In this document: positions 32,458 through 44,102 of the stretch, piece by piece
Position numbering within the stretch: the first letter of the stretch is position 1
Layout: each line of letters opens with the position of its first letter
NCBI GenBank assembly: GCA_020310875.1
Contig: CM035407.1
Span: forward strand, 74,181,404-74,245,403
Reading direction: 5' to 3'
Source: Ceratopteris richardii
Taxonomy: Eukaryota > Streptophyta > Polypodiopsida > Polypodiales > Pteridaceae
Length of the DNA stretch: 64,000 nt
Made by a program: the position numbers and the translations under genes
The notes under the pieces: generated by a model
What the model saw: the letters and a program-made list of their open reading frames with translations, nothing else
Databases searched by the model: none
What the model was told of the DNA's origin: nothing

Positions 32458-32670
32458 TGTTGGAGTTAGACGTCTGTGGAAGCACACGAACAACACAAGG
32501 AAGAAGAAAAAGCTTGGAGCACAACACACAATACTCAATGTATTACTAGCGAATGTACAAAGATAAGTAGCCCATTAGGGCAATAGGCATATACCGGAGG
32601 AAAAAAACCTCCTAAAGAGGGAAAAAGTACCCCGGCGGTCCTAGAGTGTTCACACACAAATATATCAACA
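32458..32670 (-). repeat. 5' LTR of D1
   Basis: 213 bp from TGTTGGAGTTAGACG to TATATCAACA. It matches LTRs at 40,959-41,186, 44,103-44,276 (partial) and 49,010-49,240, which defines family D. Confidence 0.88.
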
Positions 32671-33335
32671 TGATGCACCTGGTAAACATGTCTGTGAAGC
32701 CTATAATTTAGGCAAAATGCAGTGTTCCTCATTCCCAAAAGATGGTTCCGTTTGAGCTACTAAAAAATTGCAGCTTGTTCATAGTGATGTCTGTGGTTCT
32801 AGGCATGCCTTTACCTTTACCTTGTGAATTTCATTGATGATTTCTCTAGGCATGCATGGGTTTATCCAATAAAATCAAAGTTTGAAGTGTTCAAGTGCTT
32901 CAAATAATTTTTGGTTTTGGCAAAAAATCTGTCAACATGTAAAATGGACATCTTCAATTTTGATCGAGGGGGCTATATATATGTTCTGATTTTAATGCAT
33001 TTCTGGTTGAACATGGGATAAAACATCATTGTACAATGTTGAATACACCTCAAAAAGAGTAGTTCACTCATGGAGATGGCAAGGTGTATGGTCAACAATT
33101 AGGCTTTACCACATAGTTTGTGGCTTGAGGCTATTGTGTGTGCAGCATATGTACTTAATAGGTTTTTCACCAAATGCAGTCTATCAGTCCATATGAGCCT
33201 TGGCATGGTTGCAAATCATCTGTTGCTCATCTGCATGTCTTTGGTTGTCTGGCATATGCATTGGTGCTTGAACAATAAGGTAGGAAATTAGATGATAAAG
33301 TAGTGAAATGTATTTTTGTTGGGTACAGTTATGCG
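32671..33335 (+). pseudogene. Family D pre-integrase and integrase, plus-strand copy, second part
   Basis: The plus strand encodes GKHVCEAYNLGKMQCSSFPKDGS, then FIDDFSRHAWVYPIKSKFEVFKCFK, KNLSTCKMDIFNFDRGG, and WRWQGVWST- and CAAYVLNRF-type integrase motifs, with many stops and shifts. It is the same family and orientation as 21,560-22,625 and lies just past the outer LTR of D1, so it is probably the other half of that copy, minus about 0.8 kb (zinc knuckle to mid pre-integrase). It ends at FVGYSY where gypsy sequence starts. Confidence 0.8.
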
Positions 33336-33560
33336 TTGCTATAGAGGCTGACCAGTCCACTGACATGCATCGCATTGTTTAACGTATTTATACACCTCTT
33401 GCTGCCTTGTAGGCCACCACAAGCCACTTTGAAAAATTTTCCAATGAGTTAAATTGGCTGAAAAATGCCCGCCAGAGGAAATAGTAGGTGCTATATTAAT
33501 CATAGAGGGTACTTCATGAGGAGGTATATAGCTGAGTAGAGTGCTAGAATGATCCACATA
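33336..33560 (-). pseudogene. Gypsy integrase zinc-binding domain
   Basis: The minus strand encodes GGHFSANLTHWKIFQSGLWWP and VYKYVKQCDACQWTGQPL, the H2C2 domain at the N-terminus of Ty3/gypsy integrase (His pair, then CxxC), with the typical GLWWP spacer. Sequence stops before the DD35E core. Confidence 0.87.
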
Positions 33561-34747
33561 GTATTATTCACCAACAATGCTCCAAAAACTCTGGCTATAA
33601 ATGGCTAGTTTACGACAGACCATGTTAGACACCGTACGCGATGGACAACCAGTAGTCAAAAAAATCATGAGTGTATCATAGTAAGAATCTATAGTAGGTA
33701 AGGCTATTTTGGGCACATTTGAGCACAAGTTGAATAGATAGCATGAGATGAGTCATCTAATCCCTTTGGGGGCTCACCGAAATCGAGTCTCGATAGAAAA
33801 TCAGCAATGGCATGCGTCGAGCCCGGACTATGCTCTACATCATAGTCAAATTCCTAAAGTAATAACATGCAGCGTGCAAGTCTTCCACCCAAATACTGTT
33901 GCCACATGAGGTAAACTAAAACCGCATGGTCTACATGAAAGTTGAATCTTCGACCTAGTAAATAGTGTCTGAACTTCTTTATGGAGTATATTATTCCTAA
34001 ACATTCTCGTTCGGTTACATAATAGTTATGTTTGACAGAGCTAAGACGTCTACTCCCATAATAGATCAGTCTACACTATTTATCCTATTGTTGCATGAGG
34101 AATGGTCAAATGCTCTAGCCATCGGAGATGGCAGCCGCGCCAACAAATCTGCCCCACGAGGCACATAACTTCCTTGAATGTTGTGCAACGTGATGCATCT
34201 AAAATTACCTGGAATTTATCAAGATCCACCTGTACTCCTTGTTTGAACATAATGTGCCCCTATAATTTGCCACATGCCATTGAAAAAATAGACTTATTCG
34301 GATTTAAGTAGAGACGGTATTCTCTACACTTCAAAAAACAACACTAAAGATGCTGTAAATGTGCTACATCATCGTCAAAAAATGAGAAATCATCCAAGTA
34401 TACATGCATAAAACTCGTGATGTAAGGTGCAAATATCTATTGCATGTAGCATTGGAACATGCTGGGTGCATTTTGTAAGCCAAACCACATAACAATGCAT
34501 GCGTAGACTCCCCAGTAAGTAATAAAAGTAGTTTAAGGGATATCTGCCTCAGCCATTCGAACCTCATTGTACCCATTGTAGCCATGCAAAAAGGAGTACA
34601 TCTCACACCTTGCTACATCATCTAGCATACTATCAAGGAAAGGCAAGGAAAAAGGGTTTGGCACCGTAGCGGCATTCAACTTGCGGTAATCAACACAAAT
34701 GCATAACTATCCATTCTTTTTTAGGGATGATTACTATAGGCAAAATC
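33561..34747 (-). pseudogene. Gypsy reverse transcriptase (C-terminal part) and RNase H
   Basis: RNase H reads NYYVTERECLGIIYSIKKFRHYL, FNFHVDHAVLVYLM and VEHSPGSTHAIADFLSRL (34,080-33,790), matching gypsy RNase H motifs including the TERE region. Reverse transcriptase above it contains MHVYLDDFSFF near 34,407-34,375 (YLDD active site) and AACGKLxGHIMF-type palm/thumb sequence, preceded by FLHGYNGYNE. The frame is broken repeatedly. Confidence 0.87.
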
Positions 34748-35810
34748 TGTTGGAGCAAATGCCATGCCTTCACACTTGGCTAGGCATTGCAAGTACTAAC
34801 TGCAAACAATGGAAGGATCATATGAACCATTGCTTATGAACTTTTATCATGAACCATTGTAAAAGTCTTTTTTGACTTGAGAGAATATTGTAAGTCCACA
34901 TATCTCCTAGAGTTTGCAGATCTAAAAGCTACAAATCTTGGTTGTTAAAGTCCCTTGTAACTTAGAGGAGTACTTTTAGGTAAAGCATCCATTTGAATTT
35001 CAAAATTCAAACTCGGAAAAGTCATTATAAAAGAAGGTTGTAAACTCGTGCCCATTAGAGCCCCCATTATTGAGCTTATTGCTGATCATTTGTATATGTT
35101 AAGTGGCTTACACCATAGCCTACTCTTAGAACTATCATTGGACATCATATGCATGCCAATGATCATGTACAACATTGTTCTATAATATATTATATCATTG
35201 ATCATCTCCATTCATCTCTCTGCTATGTATACTTAAAACAATGAGCTGTTGATGCTCACATCACAGTGACTTGTTATGCATCTTCAATGATCTATAGATT
35301 GTTCGAACAAACACAAAGTCTACTATAAGCTATCAAAGTTTTAAGAAGTTTCATTCAGCCAATTGGGAGAAAATCATTTCGACGTGGTCATTGGTCATTC
35401 TCTACAGAGTTCCTAAAATGTCGGGGGTAAGCTTCTACTTGCTAAAGACATTGCTCAATGTGTAGTTTATCATTCTAAGTGATTCCACTTGGAAGCATAA
35501 GATCTGTAAGCTAATTAAATGCCCTGAGAAGGAAGTTTTCTATTTGCTACTGTATTCTGAGTATTGAGCAGAACATCCAGCAAGTGTCAAGACCAAAATA
35601 ACAATTTTTTGGTCACAAACTAGTTGCAAATGTACCTCTTTTGATCTAATTGTTTGAAGCATCATCTCCAAAGTACATAGGCACTTATTTAGTGTCATTG
35701 GAAAGCTAAAGGGGCCTACAACACAACTCTGAAGTAAAATAGGGCACGTACAAAGCAAGGATTAGCAGTACGAACTCATTTCTTGGGGTGTCCATCCATC
35801 TTTCCCAACA
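34748..35810 (+). repeat. Solo LTR of the element A family, inserted in gypsy G
   Basis: 1,063 bp from TGTTGGAGCAAATGCC to CATCTTTCCCAACA; it is the reverse complement of element A's LTR type (A ends read TGTTGGTGTAAATCAC and CATTTTTCCCAACA in this orientation). There is no internal region on either side: gypsy reverse transcriptase is interrupted at WIS and resumes at PIVIIPKK. A clean 5-bp duplication is not seen; AAATC occurs at 34,743-34,747 and at 35,816-35,820, offset by 5 bp from the right LTR end. Confidence 0.85.
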
Positions 35811-36280
35811 GAGTGAAATCCACTCTACATGCTCCACGGGAACGATAAATCCAACCTTCAATAGATTTTTTTAATTCCTCTTTCACCTGCTAAGTTACAA
35901 GTAACTAATTGATCTTTCGACACAAAAAACTATGGGGGAGAGAGAAGTCTTCCGAGGATTGAAACAATTATCTCATATCTCTAGAGCCTAAGAAATTCTT
36001 AGTTTCCTTAGCAACATCATCTGTGAGTGGCTACATCATACAAGTCGTCGAAGACCATTTTTCAAGCACTTATTGTAGATCGATTGTTCTCGAAGACAAC
36101 AAATCTTGATTAGTAGTTAAAAATGCTTCCTCCTCATCATTGGACAGTCCCTATAGCATGTGCACTAGTTTTGTGACATAAGGCCACATGTTAAGCTCAG
36201 AAGGCTTCATATCATCAAGGGGAACCACGTATTTTTTATGGTTACACTTAAAAATAAGTTCTTAGGAGAACCAATCTTGT
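35811..36280 (-). pseudogene. Gypsy reverse transcriptase, N-terminal part
   Basis: The minus strand carries a FIVPVEHVEWIS-type motif (gypsy GIIYPVxxSxWVSPI) at 35,860-35,811, which continues beyond the solo LTR as PIVIIPKK. Above it are remnants of the upstream reverse transcriptase and protease linker, with stops. Confidence 0.75.
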
Positions 36281-36651
36281 AATACTCTAGCTTGTTTTAG
36301 CCAAGGTCTTCCGAATAATAAATTATAATCCAAATTGGATTCCGGCAAGTCCATTACTATGAAGTTCATTTTAAATAATGCTCCCTGTAGGGTAATATGA
36401 ATATCCCATACTAACCCCACTAGATAGACTCACGACTGATCGGCTATATGCACAAAAAAGTTAATAGGTTTGATATGGGTCCATCCCAACTTTTTACAGA
36501 TTGCCACCATAGCAATATTCACTCTTAATCTGCCATTAGTTAATACTTGAGAAATCTTATGATTTTTGAACCATAGTGTGATTGAAGGGACAATGTGGTC
36601 TACCATAGGGTCAACTTCCGTACTAATTGTAGCTATTGTCGGAGTACGCAT
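36281..36651 (-). pseudogene. Gypsy aspartic protease remnant
   Basis: The frame 36,651-36,430 reads VPSITLWFKNHKISQVLTNGRLRVNIAMVAICKKLGW, resembling the retropepsin segment VLIDGGSGVNIM...CKKLG, but the catalytic DGGSG has become NGRLR. It is probably inactive on that ground alone. Linker sequence lies on both sides. Confidence 0.68.
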
Positions 36652-37162
36652 TGGATTGGGATCAATATGGTGTTGAAATTGCTATCGTATTCCTAGCCCA
36701 ACTAATGTTAAGAGTTGTTTCAATGGGATGGTTATCGAAGCTTTGGATAAAATGTCCCAAGTTCAACTTGGACTGGCCAATTCGGCTACTATTTCCAGTG
36801 GGATCACAGATCAAACTTCAACTGGATCCGATGTGTATTTATCTTCTTGACCCTCTTTCTGTCGAGTAACTAGTATAGGATAGGGAAAAAATTGGTGGTT
36901 CTTCTTTGGGCATCTTGATGCCTTGGCAAATGTGTGCTTCTACCCTCTTACTCCTTGTTCAATGAATTTGCTACTGGATGGAGTGTCTTACCAAAACGCG
37001 TCTAAACTGCTGCTGCCTACATGTCTACTAGTGAAATGTGAACCATGTTTTCCATCGGGATTTGTTGCTCTTTTTTCCATTTATCATACTCTTGGGCGTC
37101 CTTACAATGCGTTTGGATGTGTCCCACTTCCCCACAAAATTGGTAGCATGGTGGAGGTAAAC

Positions 37163-38790
37163 TCATGCTACTACCCACTTGGTCCTCTTTCCACCAAGTC
37201 GGTTAAAATTTCTTGTGCATCTTCCTTTGTAATTGGTATAATTAGCATAATGTGTATTTCTCAAGTGCAATATTACATAAAAAGCCACTGGTTCCTCCTG
37301 TTCTTGCAAAACAAGATTCACCCTTAACCGATTCTGCTTCTTTGTGTTATAGGGATAAGTCTCTGTTGCATGACTTGTGTTATCATAGATGGCACAATGA
37401 ATCTGATTAAGGGAACAATTATTCGCAATGTGTATAGGGTTTTTACATTTGGTGCAGTAGACCTGTTTTAATCTCATGTTTACTTTTACCAACATTTTAT
37501 CACTCCAGGTCTTTTGTGAATCCACCCACTTTGTGTTTTAATTGGAGTGCCATGAGGAGTACTACATAGAGGGTCACTCCACCCACACAATGAATAATCA
37601 TAAACTATTTTAGTTGGGGGTTCAATTCATTAATGAAACATTCAGAATCATCTAGTAAATTTGCATGAGTGGATGGCAACTATCATAAGTGGGTGTGGAA
37701 CAAGGCTGCATATTTTTGTACACTCTGATGTGGTTTTTGCCTATTATTTTGTAAATATTCAAAAATCATTGTAGCATTTTAGTATAATCTAAAGTGCTGT
37801 ATAAAAGTGTTCTTCACGTCATCATACAGCCTAAAATGGTTAATATCATACTTCTTCAGCCATCGAGCTGACTACATAGCTAATCTCAAAAGTATATATG
37901 AGGGTCTCTAGTGACTACCCTACGATTGTTGTTGTTGTTGTTGTTATTCTTGTTGCTACTGTTGTTGATTGTTCTAGTAATCTTCCATATCGTCCGGATT
38001 AAGATCTTCTAGTTGTTCAGAATCTCTCTTTGAATCTTGCACCTCAAAGGAGTCTACAGGTTGACCTATTACACAGCTATCTACTGACCCCTCCGGTGGT
38101 AGTGATTTAGTGATATTCCCTAATTCTATTGATTTTCTATTGAGGATCAAACTTTCTAGGAATGTACAAATTTAAAAAAATGTGTAGGATCCCACTCTCT
38201 TGACAAGTAATCATTGACTGAGATCCTCGTGTTTCTCCCAAAGTTAAAGGATTCATCTTGTACCAGTTGCTCAACAGGAGTTCTTGGTTCAGGATTAAAA
38301 CTCGTAGTTTTCCCCAGAGTCCTAACAAATCTACTACTTTCCTCACTAATTCATCCAGTCACTTCAGTATCTATTGAAACCGTATCAAACTTGGTAGTTC
38401 TACCAAACACTGAGCCACTACCATCGCATACCAAACCTAATTTGGAACAGCTAGCAGATTGTCACTAAGTTCAGTACCGAGGCCATTCATGGAACTGTCA
38501 CCGAATTGTACTAGGCTCAATTTCGGTATGTTTTGTAACTTAGAAATAATAAAGTGTTGTGGCACGACCCCATTGGTTTTTGTTACACCTTCTCCCTCAG
38601 ATGTTGAGCATTCGTTATTACCACGTGGTGGTGTCCCGAATGCACTATTTATTTTCCAAGGGTCTTTATCGTTCTCATGTTTTGGGTAACTTTTTTTGGA
38701 GTACATTACATACATGTATTACGAGATCTTTAGTACCAAGTATATCCTAGGCTTCTGACAGGTATTATATTCCAAGCCCCATGGCTGGTG
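37163..38790 (-). pseudogene. Gypsy gag
   Basis: The zinc knuckle YCTKCKNPIHIANNC (CX2CX4HX4C complete) lies in the frame 37,525-37,163, followed by a damaged second knuckle (HCAIYDNTSHATETY). Upstream, at 37,975-37,924, a CAA-rich run gives a polyglutamine stretch. Further up, to 38,790, is the N-terminal Gag or leader with many stops; the start codon cannot be placed. Confidence 0.75.
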
Positions 38791-38793
38791 CCA
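38776..38793 (-). other. Probable primer-binding site of gypsy G
   Basis: The minus strand reads TGGCACCAGCCATGGGGC one base inside the LTR. It resembles the tRNA-Asp-type site TGGCGCCGTTGCCGGGG with several differences, so either decay or another tRNA primer is possible. Confidence 0.55.
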
Positions 38794-38794
38794 A

Positions 38795-39467
38795 TGTTAA
38801 ATCTTTCTCTTTCCCTCTGCCCTACTCTTACTGTATTCGATGGGAATAACAATGATAGAGGTGACTTCTGGGTACTTGAGCTGGACAGGGGTCTGTGTGA
38901 GTAGAGGCCCTTTTATAATTTTTCCCACTACATAGTTAAATATCCATTGTCACTGTCAATACTAATACCAAATAATCTATATGATTAATACTCAGAGTTC
39001 CAACAATCCAATGTTCAAACACAATCGTCAGACTAATACACCACTCAACAAGTGATTTTCGCAAAACAATTACTTGCAATAAATACTATCAAATTCACTG
39101 ATGTTAAACAATACACCACTAATGCTCAATACTTTATCAAGGCAAGAATTCACTATGTACTTGACCACCTTCAAATAGCATCTTTAGTAATTAGTCACTG
39201 CTATCAAATAAAGGTACTTATTTGTACACAATTACACCAGAAAGAACTTCTGCAGATACACAGAATTACATAACTGCAAAGTCACTTCACCATAGGAAGT
39301 CCGATGAGGCTCTTTTGTGCTCCTTCTTTCAGTGCCAAGCAACACGAATACATCCTCGTTTATATTACTGAGATACTGGTTACATTGCTTTGCCCATTAT
39401 GGTGTTTCAACTAAGTATGTACAAAACAAAGGCTAAACATTACATAACTTCATCTGGTTGCCTAACA
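38795..39467 (-). repeat. 5' LTR of gypsy G
   Basis: About 673 bp from TGTTAAATC to TGCCTAACA, with matching TGTTA/TAACA ends. Only one copy remains, so the ends rest on the primer site and on the switch to family D sequence at 39,468. Confidence 0.65.
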
Positions 39468-40611
39468 ATAGCCAAAGAGTTGTTAGTGCATTTGATAGTA
39501 TTCCATATAGGGGCATGCTCAAGTGAAGTGAACAAAATGCACTGCTAGTTAATAGGTCTAGTTGTCTCACTAAAAAGGTACTAGACATCTGAGTCTATTA
39601 TGGACATACATTGCTCGTGACAAAATGGGTCATAGGTCTAGACAATACATTTTGCACAAGATTAGCAGACTCTATTTTAGGTGAAGAGGTCTCTCCAATA
39701 ACCATTCTAGCCTCTTTCTTATTTGCCTCTTTTGCAGGCAGTTTTGGAGAAATCTTTATGACATGATTATTTCCTTTGTACTATTGGAAAAACTATTTGA
39801 ATTTTTCTATTTTCTTCTCATCTTTGTCTTTCTTCTTCGATTGTGCCACATTAGCACATTTCTGCTTACTAGTAGATGAGATCCATTTATCTTTGCCCTT
39901 CTAACTAGCTAAAATGCTTGATCTCCAACATGCATAATACACATGTTTTGTGTGGATTGATCTTCATGCAATGAAAAAGAGAGTAAATCCTCCAACATTA
40001 AGGAACTTTGACTTCCTTTCATCATGAATCAAAGAGTTGAAGCAAAACTCTTATATGAATCTAAAAGACCATTAAGAACAATTTTCAAAAGTGAACTACT
40101 TGAAAAGACTTCATCAGCACAAATCAATTGCTCCTTCAAACCTTTGATCTTTGTCAAAAAGCTATCTGCTCACTGTCCAATTGTTTTTAGAGGTAAGCAG
40201 CATGAGGCTCATTTCTTTCCTGCTATAAGGTTGTAAGTGTATCACAAGCAACCTTTGATGTTTTGAAAGAGTGAATGTGAGGGATAATGTCACGTTTGAA
40301 AGACAACGCCATTAATGCATGTGCTTGAACATCTCTACCATCCAAACAAAGTTGCTCAATAGTAGATTGAGTAGGAACCATAATGCAAACAAGAATTTGA
40401 AGATCATCATGTTCAACACCATTTGCATCACCTTAAGTAACTATATTCACACAAGTGGTAGGGCTTTTTCAATACCATGCATAATATTCCATAGCCCTTT
40501 TGCTACCAATACATGACGCATCATATATGACCACAATGTGTAATTAGTACCATCTAGTCTATCCTCAAAAGCCAACATGTGGCATACATCATTGCTTTCA
40601 GCCATGGCCAT
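39468..40611 (-). pseudogene. D3 gag and partial protease
   Basis: The gag ATG at 40,611-40,609 (MAMAESND) is intact here, unlike D1. The region then follows D1 gag, including the AHALMALSFKRDIIPHIHSF-type segment near 40,330-40,260, the capsid part to about 40,020, a knuckle region at 39,900-39,740, and protease start to 39,468. Several stops and deletions, for example around 40,180, make it inactive. Confidence 0.78.
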
Positions 40612-40958
40612 TAACTAGAATACCCTGATGGAGAAAAATAAGTGTATCTGGAAAAGTTGAATAGATCCATCAAGTAAGCTCTACTAAAATTGTAGTAGAC
40701 TTTGAGCTGATTATACTCGCAAACCCAAACCTGTATATATGTTTGGCATAAAAAGATGAAATTGCTGCATAGCTACTGTCATAATGCATTTGGATGTTGA
40801 AATGAGCCTAGATCAAAATTTCAATGCCACAAAGTGAGTTTGTTTTGAACTCCTAATCAGCTTGAGTATGCTCAGGAGTTTTTATGAGATTCTAAGAATG
40901 TAAGCGAAGGGCTATTGAGGACACCCTAGATAAATCAAGAAACTACTCTAATACCAAT

Positions 40959-41186
40959 TATTGGAGTTTGAGGCATGTGGAAGCACACGAACAACACATA
41001 GAAAAAGAATAATCTTGGGGCACAACACAACAACAAATGAACTACCACGTGGATGTACGAAAGATTAGTGACCCGTTAGGGTTATATGCATATCTACAAT
41101 TCGGGGGAAGAAACCTCTTAAAGACAAAAAGGTGCCCCATTGGTCCTAAGTGTGTTCACACACATCACTACCAAAATATATCAACA
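40959..41186 (-). repeat. 5' LTR of D3
   Basis: 228 bp, TATTGGAGTTTGAGG (TG changed to TA) to TATATCAACA, matching the other family D LTRs. Confidence 0.85.
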
Positions 41187-42880
41187 TTCCTTTGTGTGAT
41201 GAAATCCATGGTTCTTTCCAGATATCTCCAAAAATCTTCTCTGCTTATGTTGTCTAGCCCATAATGATGTGGTTTATTGGTCTTCCCCTTTCATGGTTAA
41301 AAAAAAAAGGCAAATAGCCCTATAGAGATACAATATAAGAAAAGCAAGAGAGGTCATCTACTCCGCACTTATGATGCACAAGTCCTTCTCTATGCCTCCC
41401 AAATTAGCTTTTTGCAAAAGCACTATAATTCAAGTTCTAATTGCAAGAGTTTTGGACTCGGATCCTCAGGAGAGAGATTTTTAGGCTAAAGAAGTCTCCT
41501 TGGTACACATCATTTCATTTATAGAAAAGCCTCTAAAATAATCCGTAGGGTTGAATGCCATATACCTCCTCTTTGTCCATGGCGGTAGCTGATGGGTTGC
41601 ACACATGAATTAGTTTGCAAATCGTTTGCGCAAGCTACTCTTGAGAAAGGAGGAGAGAAAAGAGGAGATCGTAAATGTACACGAGTGAATGGAGGACGAG
41701 AGAGACTATAGTTTCGGGTACATGTGGTGATGGAAAACAATATAATATATGCATATGACGCTTCCGCCTCTAATTTCCTTCGTCAATACTTGAAGAAGAT
41801 GCACAAATATTGGTGCAATTACTCTTACATTTCGAAACCATGCCCGCATGAGGTTTTTTGTCGTGAGGATCCTCAAAAATAGAAGATTTGTCTACTTACC
41901 ATTGAAGCAAGGGACTCGCGCTGATACGTGTAACTCAATTGACTTTGATTCCCATTGTCCATAAGAGAAAGAAAGTTGGAATGTAGACGACAAGTCAGGC
42001 ATGCACTGTGTACAATATTTACATTTTCATGTGATGCGCCTGAGGGTGGGTACCAAGAAGCGTGAAGAAATTCCACATATGAATGCAAATTTCGGCCTCA
42101 AAGCAGTCATATAACACATGCGCATGTTATTTCAACATTCTCAAGGTGAGAGGGCAGCTCCATCCTTTACTTCAAACGTTGCGAGTGCACCTCCCACAGC
42201 GGGTTGGGTTCCTCCCCCCATATGCGGGCATCGATGGGGGCTCCCCTTACCATGGATAAGGTTCTCCTTTAAGGAGGCAGTGATGTGGACCCTTCTCATG
42301 GCTATGTAGCATGCAGATAGGGGCTCATGGAAAAATGTTTTGTAGAACGAGTATTTCAAGATATCATCTCTGAGGAGACACGATCGCATGACAACCAATC
42401 CGAGAAGAATAAATGATAACCACACTTATGAGGATAAAGAACAAAGGAACTTAAAATCTCTTCTAAATTATGGAGACGATGATGAGCCTCCAAATGTCTC
42501 CATGGAAGCTTTTCTAGGGTTCTAATACCACAATGATGATCCTAGACTACACACATGAGATATTTGGGCAACTAACTATGGCCAAATGGAGTAACTTGAG
42601 TCCACATATGGATGTGCAATCTCTACCACTACTGAGGCACCTTCCATTGAAGTCCACTTATGGTAAATATACATGCCACTAAAGTCTCTCGAAAGTCAAG
42701 CTAATTCACATTAACTTGAGTGGAAGGCTTTGGAGAGTCAAATACTCTCCCCATGGCACTTGTGGAGATTGCCCTCAAGAGCTCTTCCTTCCCGTCCATT
42801 AGATGTAAGCACTAAGATATTCTTATAACCTGTTTAATACTCCAAAAACACAATGTTAACATTAATTTGATCCTTTTCAA
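41187..42880. other. Unassigned sequence between D3 and the LINE
   Basis: No recognisable protein domain, LTR or tandem repeat. Open frames are short and without motifs. It includes a poly-A run near 41,300 and a C/G-rich patch at 42,185-42,245. It could hold the degraded ORF1 or endonuclease part of the LINE that follows, but I could not match any motif. Confidence 0.4.
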
Positions 42881-44102
42881 GATACTTTCATAACAATTAG
42901 AAAGGATCCGAAGATGACCTTAATAATTGGAGGCCTATCTCTTTTCCGACTTTGATATATAATATCTTCCTTCTACTTTGACTAGACGACTTAACCCTAT
43001 CATGCACGAGGTCCTTCTCCTTGACCAAAACGGTTTTATTAAAGGCAGGCGCATTTTACATACCACTATGTTTCTTTGAGAGGATATGGATTGTGCTAGA
43101 GATGTAAACCATGACTTCTTCTTCTCTGAGGTCGATTGTCTTAAAACTTAAGATGGAATAAAATGGGATTTCATCCTCATCTCTCTTCACGACATTGATC
43201 CAAGTAGAAGATAAGTAAAATTTGTCAGCATTATGTTTGCTAATGCTTAGTCTAGAGTCTCCATCAATGGCTCTATTACTAAGCCTTTTAGACATCTCGT
43301 ACCTTTTAGAGAGGGTTTCGCCCTTGCTCCCTTACTTTTGCCATTTCAAGAAATGCCGTTGGTTGATTGGTATAGGATACGATGTCAAATGATCTCATCA
43401 AAGATATTGATATTTTGAATGGCCCTTTCTTTACAAATGCTTTGTGATGACACTACCATGCTCACTAATGCTAGTGATAACTCTACTATCAAGTTTTGGA
43501 ATTGTTTGAACACTCTTTATTTGACTAGTGGTTCTAAAAGTATTCATAAAGCTACTTGTTTTACGTCTTCTAATAATGGTATTTCTTCTTGTATTATTGA
43601 CAATGGTTGTGATATTATTAAGGAAGGTGAGTTTTTTTAGACTTCATGGGATACCCATGGGATTTGGGATCTCTTTCAATCAAAGGTGGGACTCTGTCAT
43701 GAACAAATTCAAGGATAAAGGCTTGAAGTGGTATGCCTTTTAAAGCAATCTTGCACATAGAGTTTTTGTCTCAATCATTACATATTGCCCTCTTGAGTTA
43801 TTTTTTAGCTTGCTAGATGCCTACTGAAAACATCTTATGGAGCTCATTTCTCTAGTTATAAGATCACTTTAAGGTGATAGTTCTCAAGTTTGCAAAGCTC
43901 CATAACTTTCATGGGATATTTGCTATTTACCTAAGAAAGATGGTGATTCTTCTCTATCGCATAAAGATGAAAAAAAAAACATGGCTACAAATTGGATGCT
44001 TAGGAATATTAACTATGAGGATATTTCGGATTTTCTACTAAAAATAACATTTCTTTGTTTTGCATTAAAGGCCTTAAATCTTGGAAGGATCATACTTTGT
44101 GA
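42881..44102 (+). pseudogene. L1-type LINE reverse transcriptase, first part
   Basis: The plus strand shows plant L1 reverse transcriptase motifs in order: LNNWRPISF (about 42,915), DQNGFIKGRRILHTTMFL (43,020), WDFI (43,165), FANA and SRVSINGSITKPFRHL with FALAPLLL (43,230-43,345), LCDDTTMLTNASDN, where the catalytic xADD reads LCDD (43,440), then EFFRxLGIPMGFGISFNQRWDSVMNKFKDK (43,625-43,730) and LTNWMLRNINYEDIS (43,980-44,030). Frames are interrupted by many stops and shifts. Element D2 interrupts it at about 44,103. There are no LTRs, as expected of a LINE. Confidence 0.82.

Larger units (their letters stand above)
22626..32670 (-). mobile_element. Family D copia element D1, 3'-truncated, split by E
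   Basis: Minus-strand order: LTR (32,670-32,458), primer site, leader, gag and protease (32,109-30,735), [E], pre-integrase, integrase and the start of reverse transcriptase (24,347-22,626). The rest of reverse transcriptase, RNase H, and the left LTR are missing. E is flanked by ATAAT and the D1 reading continues across it (DLSNDDVII before, a GILCRGLYKLIDYE-type frame after). Confidence 0.85.
33336..39467 (-). mobile_element. Ty3/gypsy LTR retrotransposon G, 3'-truncated
   Basis: Minus-strand order: LTR (39,467-38,795), primer site, gag with zinc knuckle, protease, reverse transcriptase (split by a solo copia LTR), RNase H, integrase zinc domain. The order RT, RNase H, integrase identifies Ty3/gypsy. 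It is truncated in integrase at the left; the catalytic core and 3' LTR are absent. Stops occur in every domain. It abuts family D sequence on both sides, plus-strand at left and minus-strand D3 at right. Confidence 0.87.
39468..41186 (-). mobile_element. Family D copia fragment D3 (LTR, gag, part of protease)
   Basis: Minus-strand order: LTR (41,186-40,959), primer site (TGGTATTAGAG, 40,957-40,947), leader, gag from ATG 40,611, zinc region, and protease, ending at the gypsy LTR. Sequence matches D1 30,930-32,670 throughout with small deletions. Gypsy G apparently landed in this copy and the portion beyond it was lost. Confidence 0.82.

Noticed and set aside
35540..35758. 72-aa minus-strand frame
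   Set aside because: Lies inside the solo LTR; no homologous frame is expected or seen.
37163..38750. Plus-strand frames at 36,636-36,869, 36,923-37,327 and 38,214-38,750 as possible host genes
   Set aside because: They are antisense to gypsy G gag and protease and show no domain.
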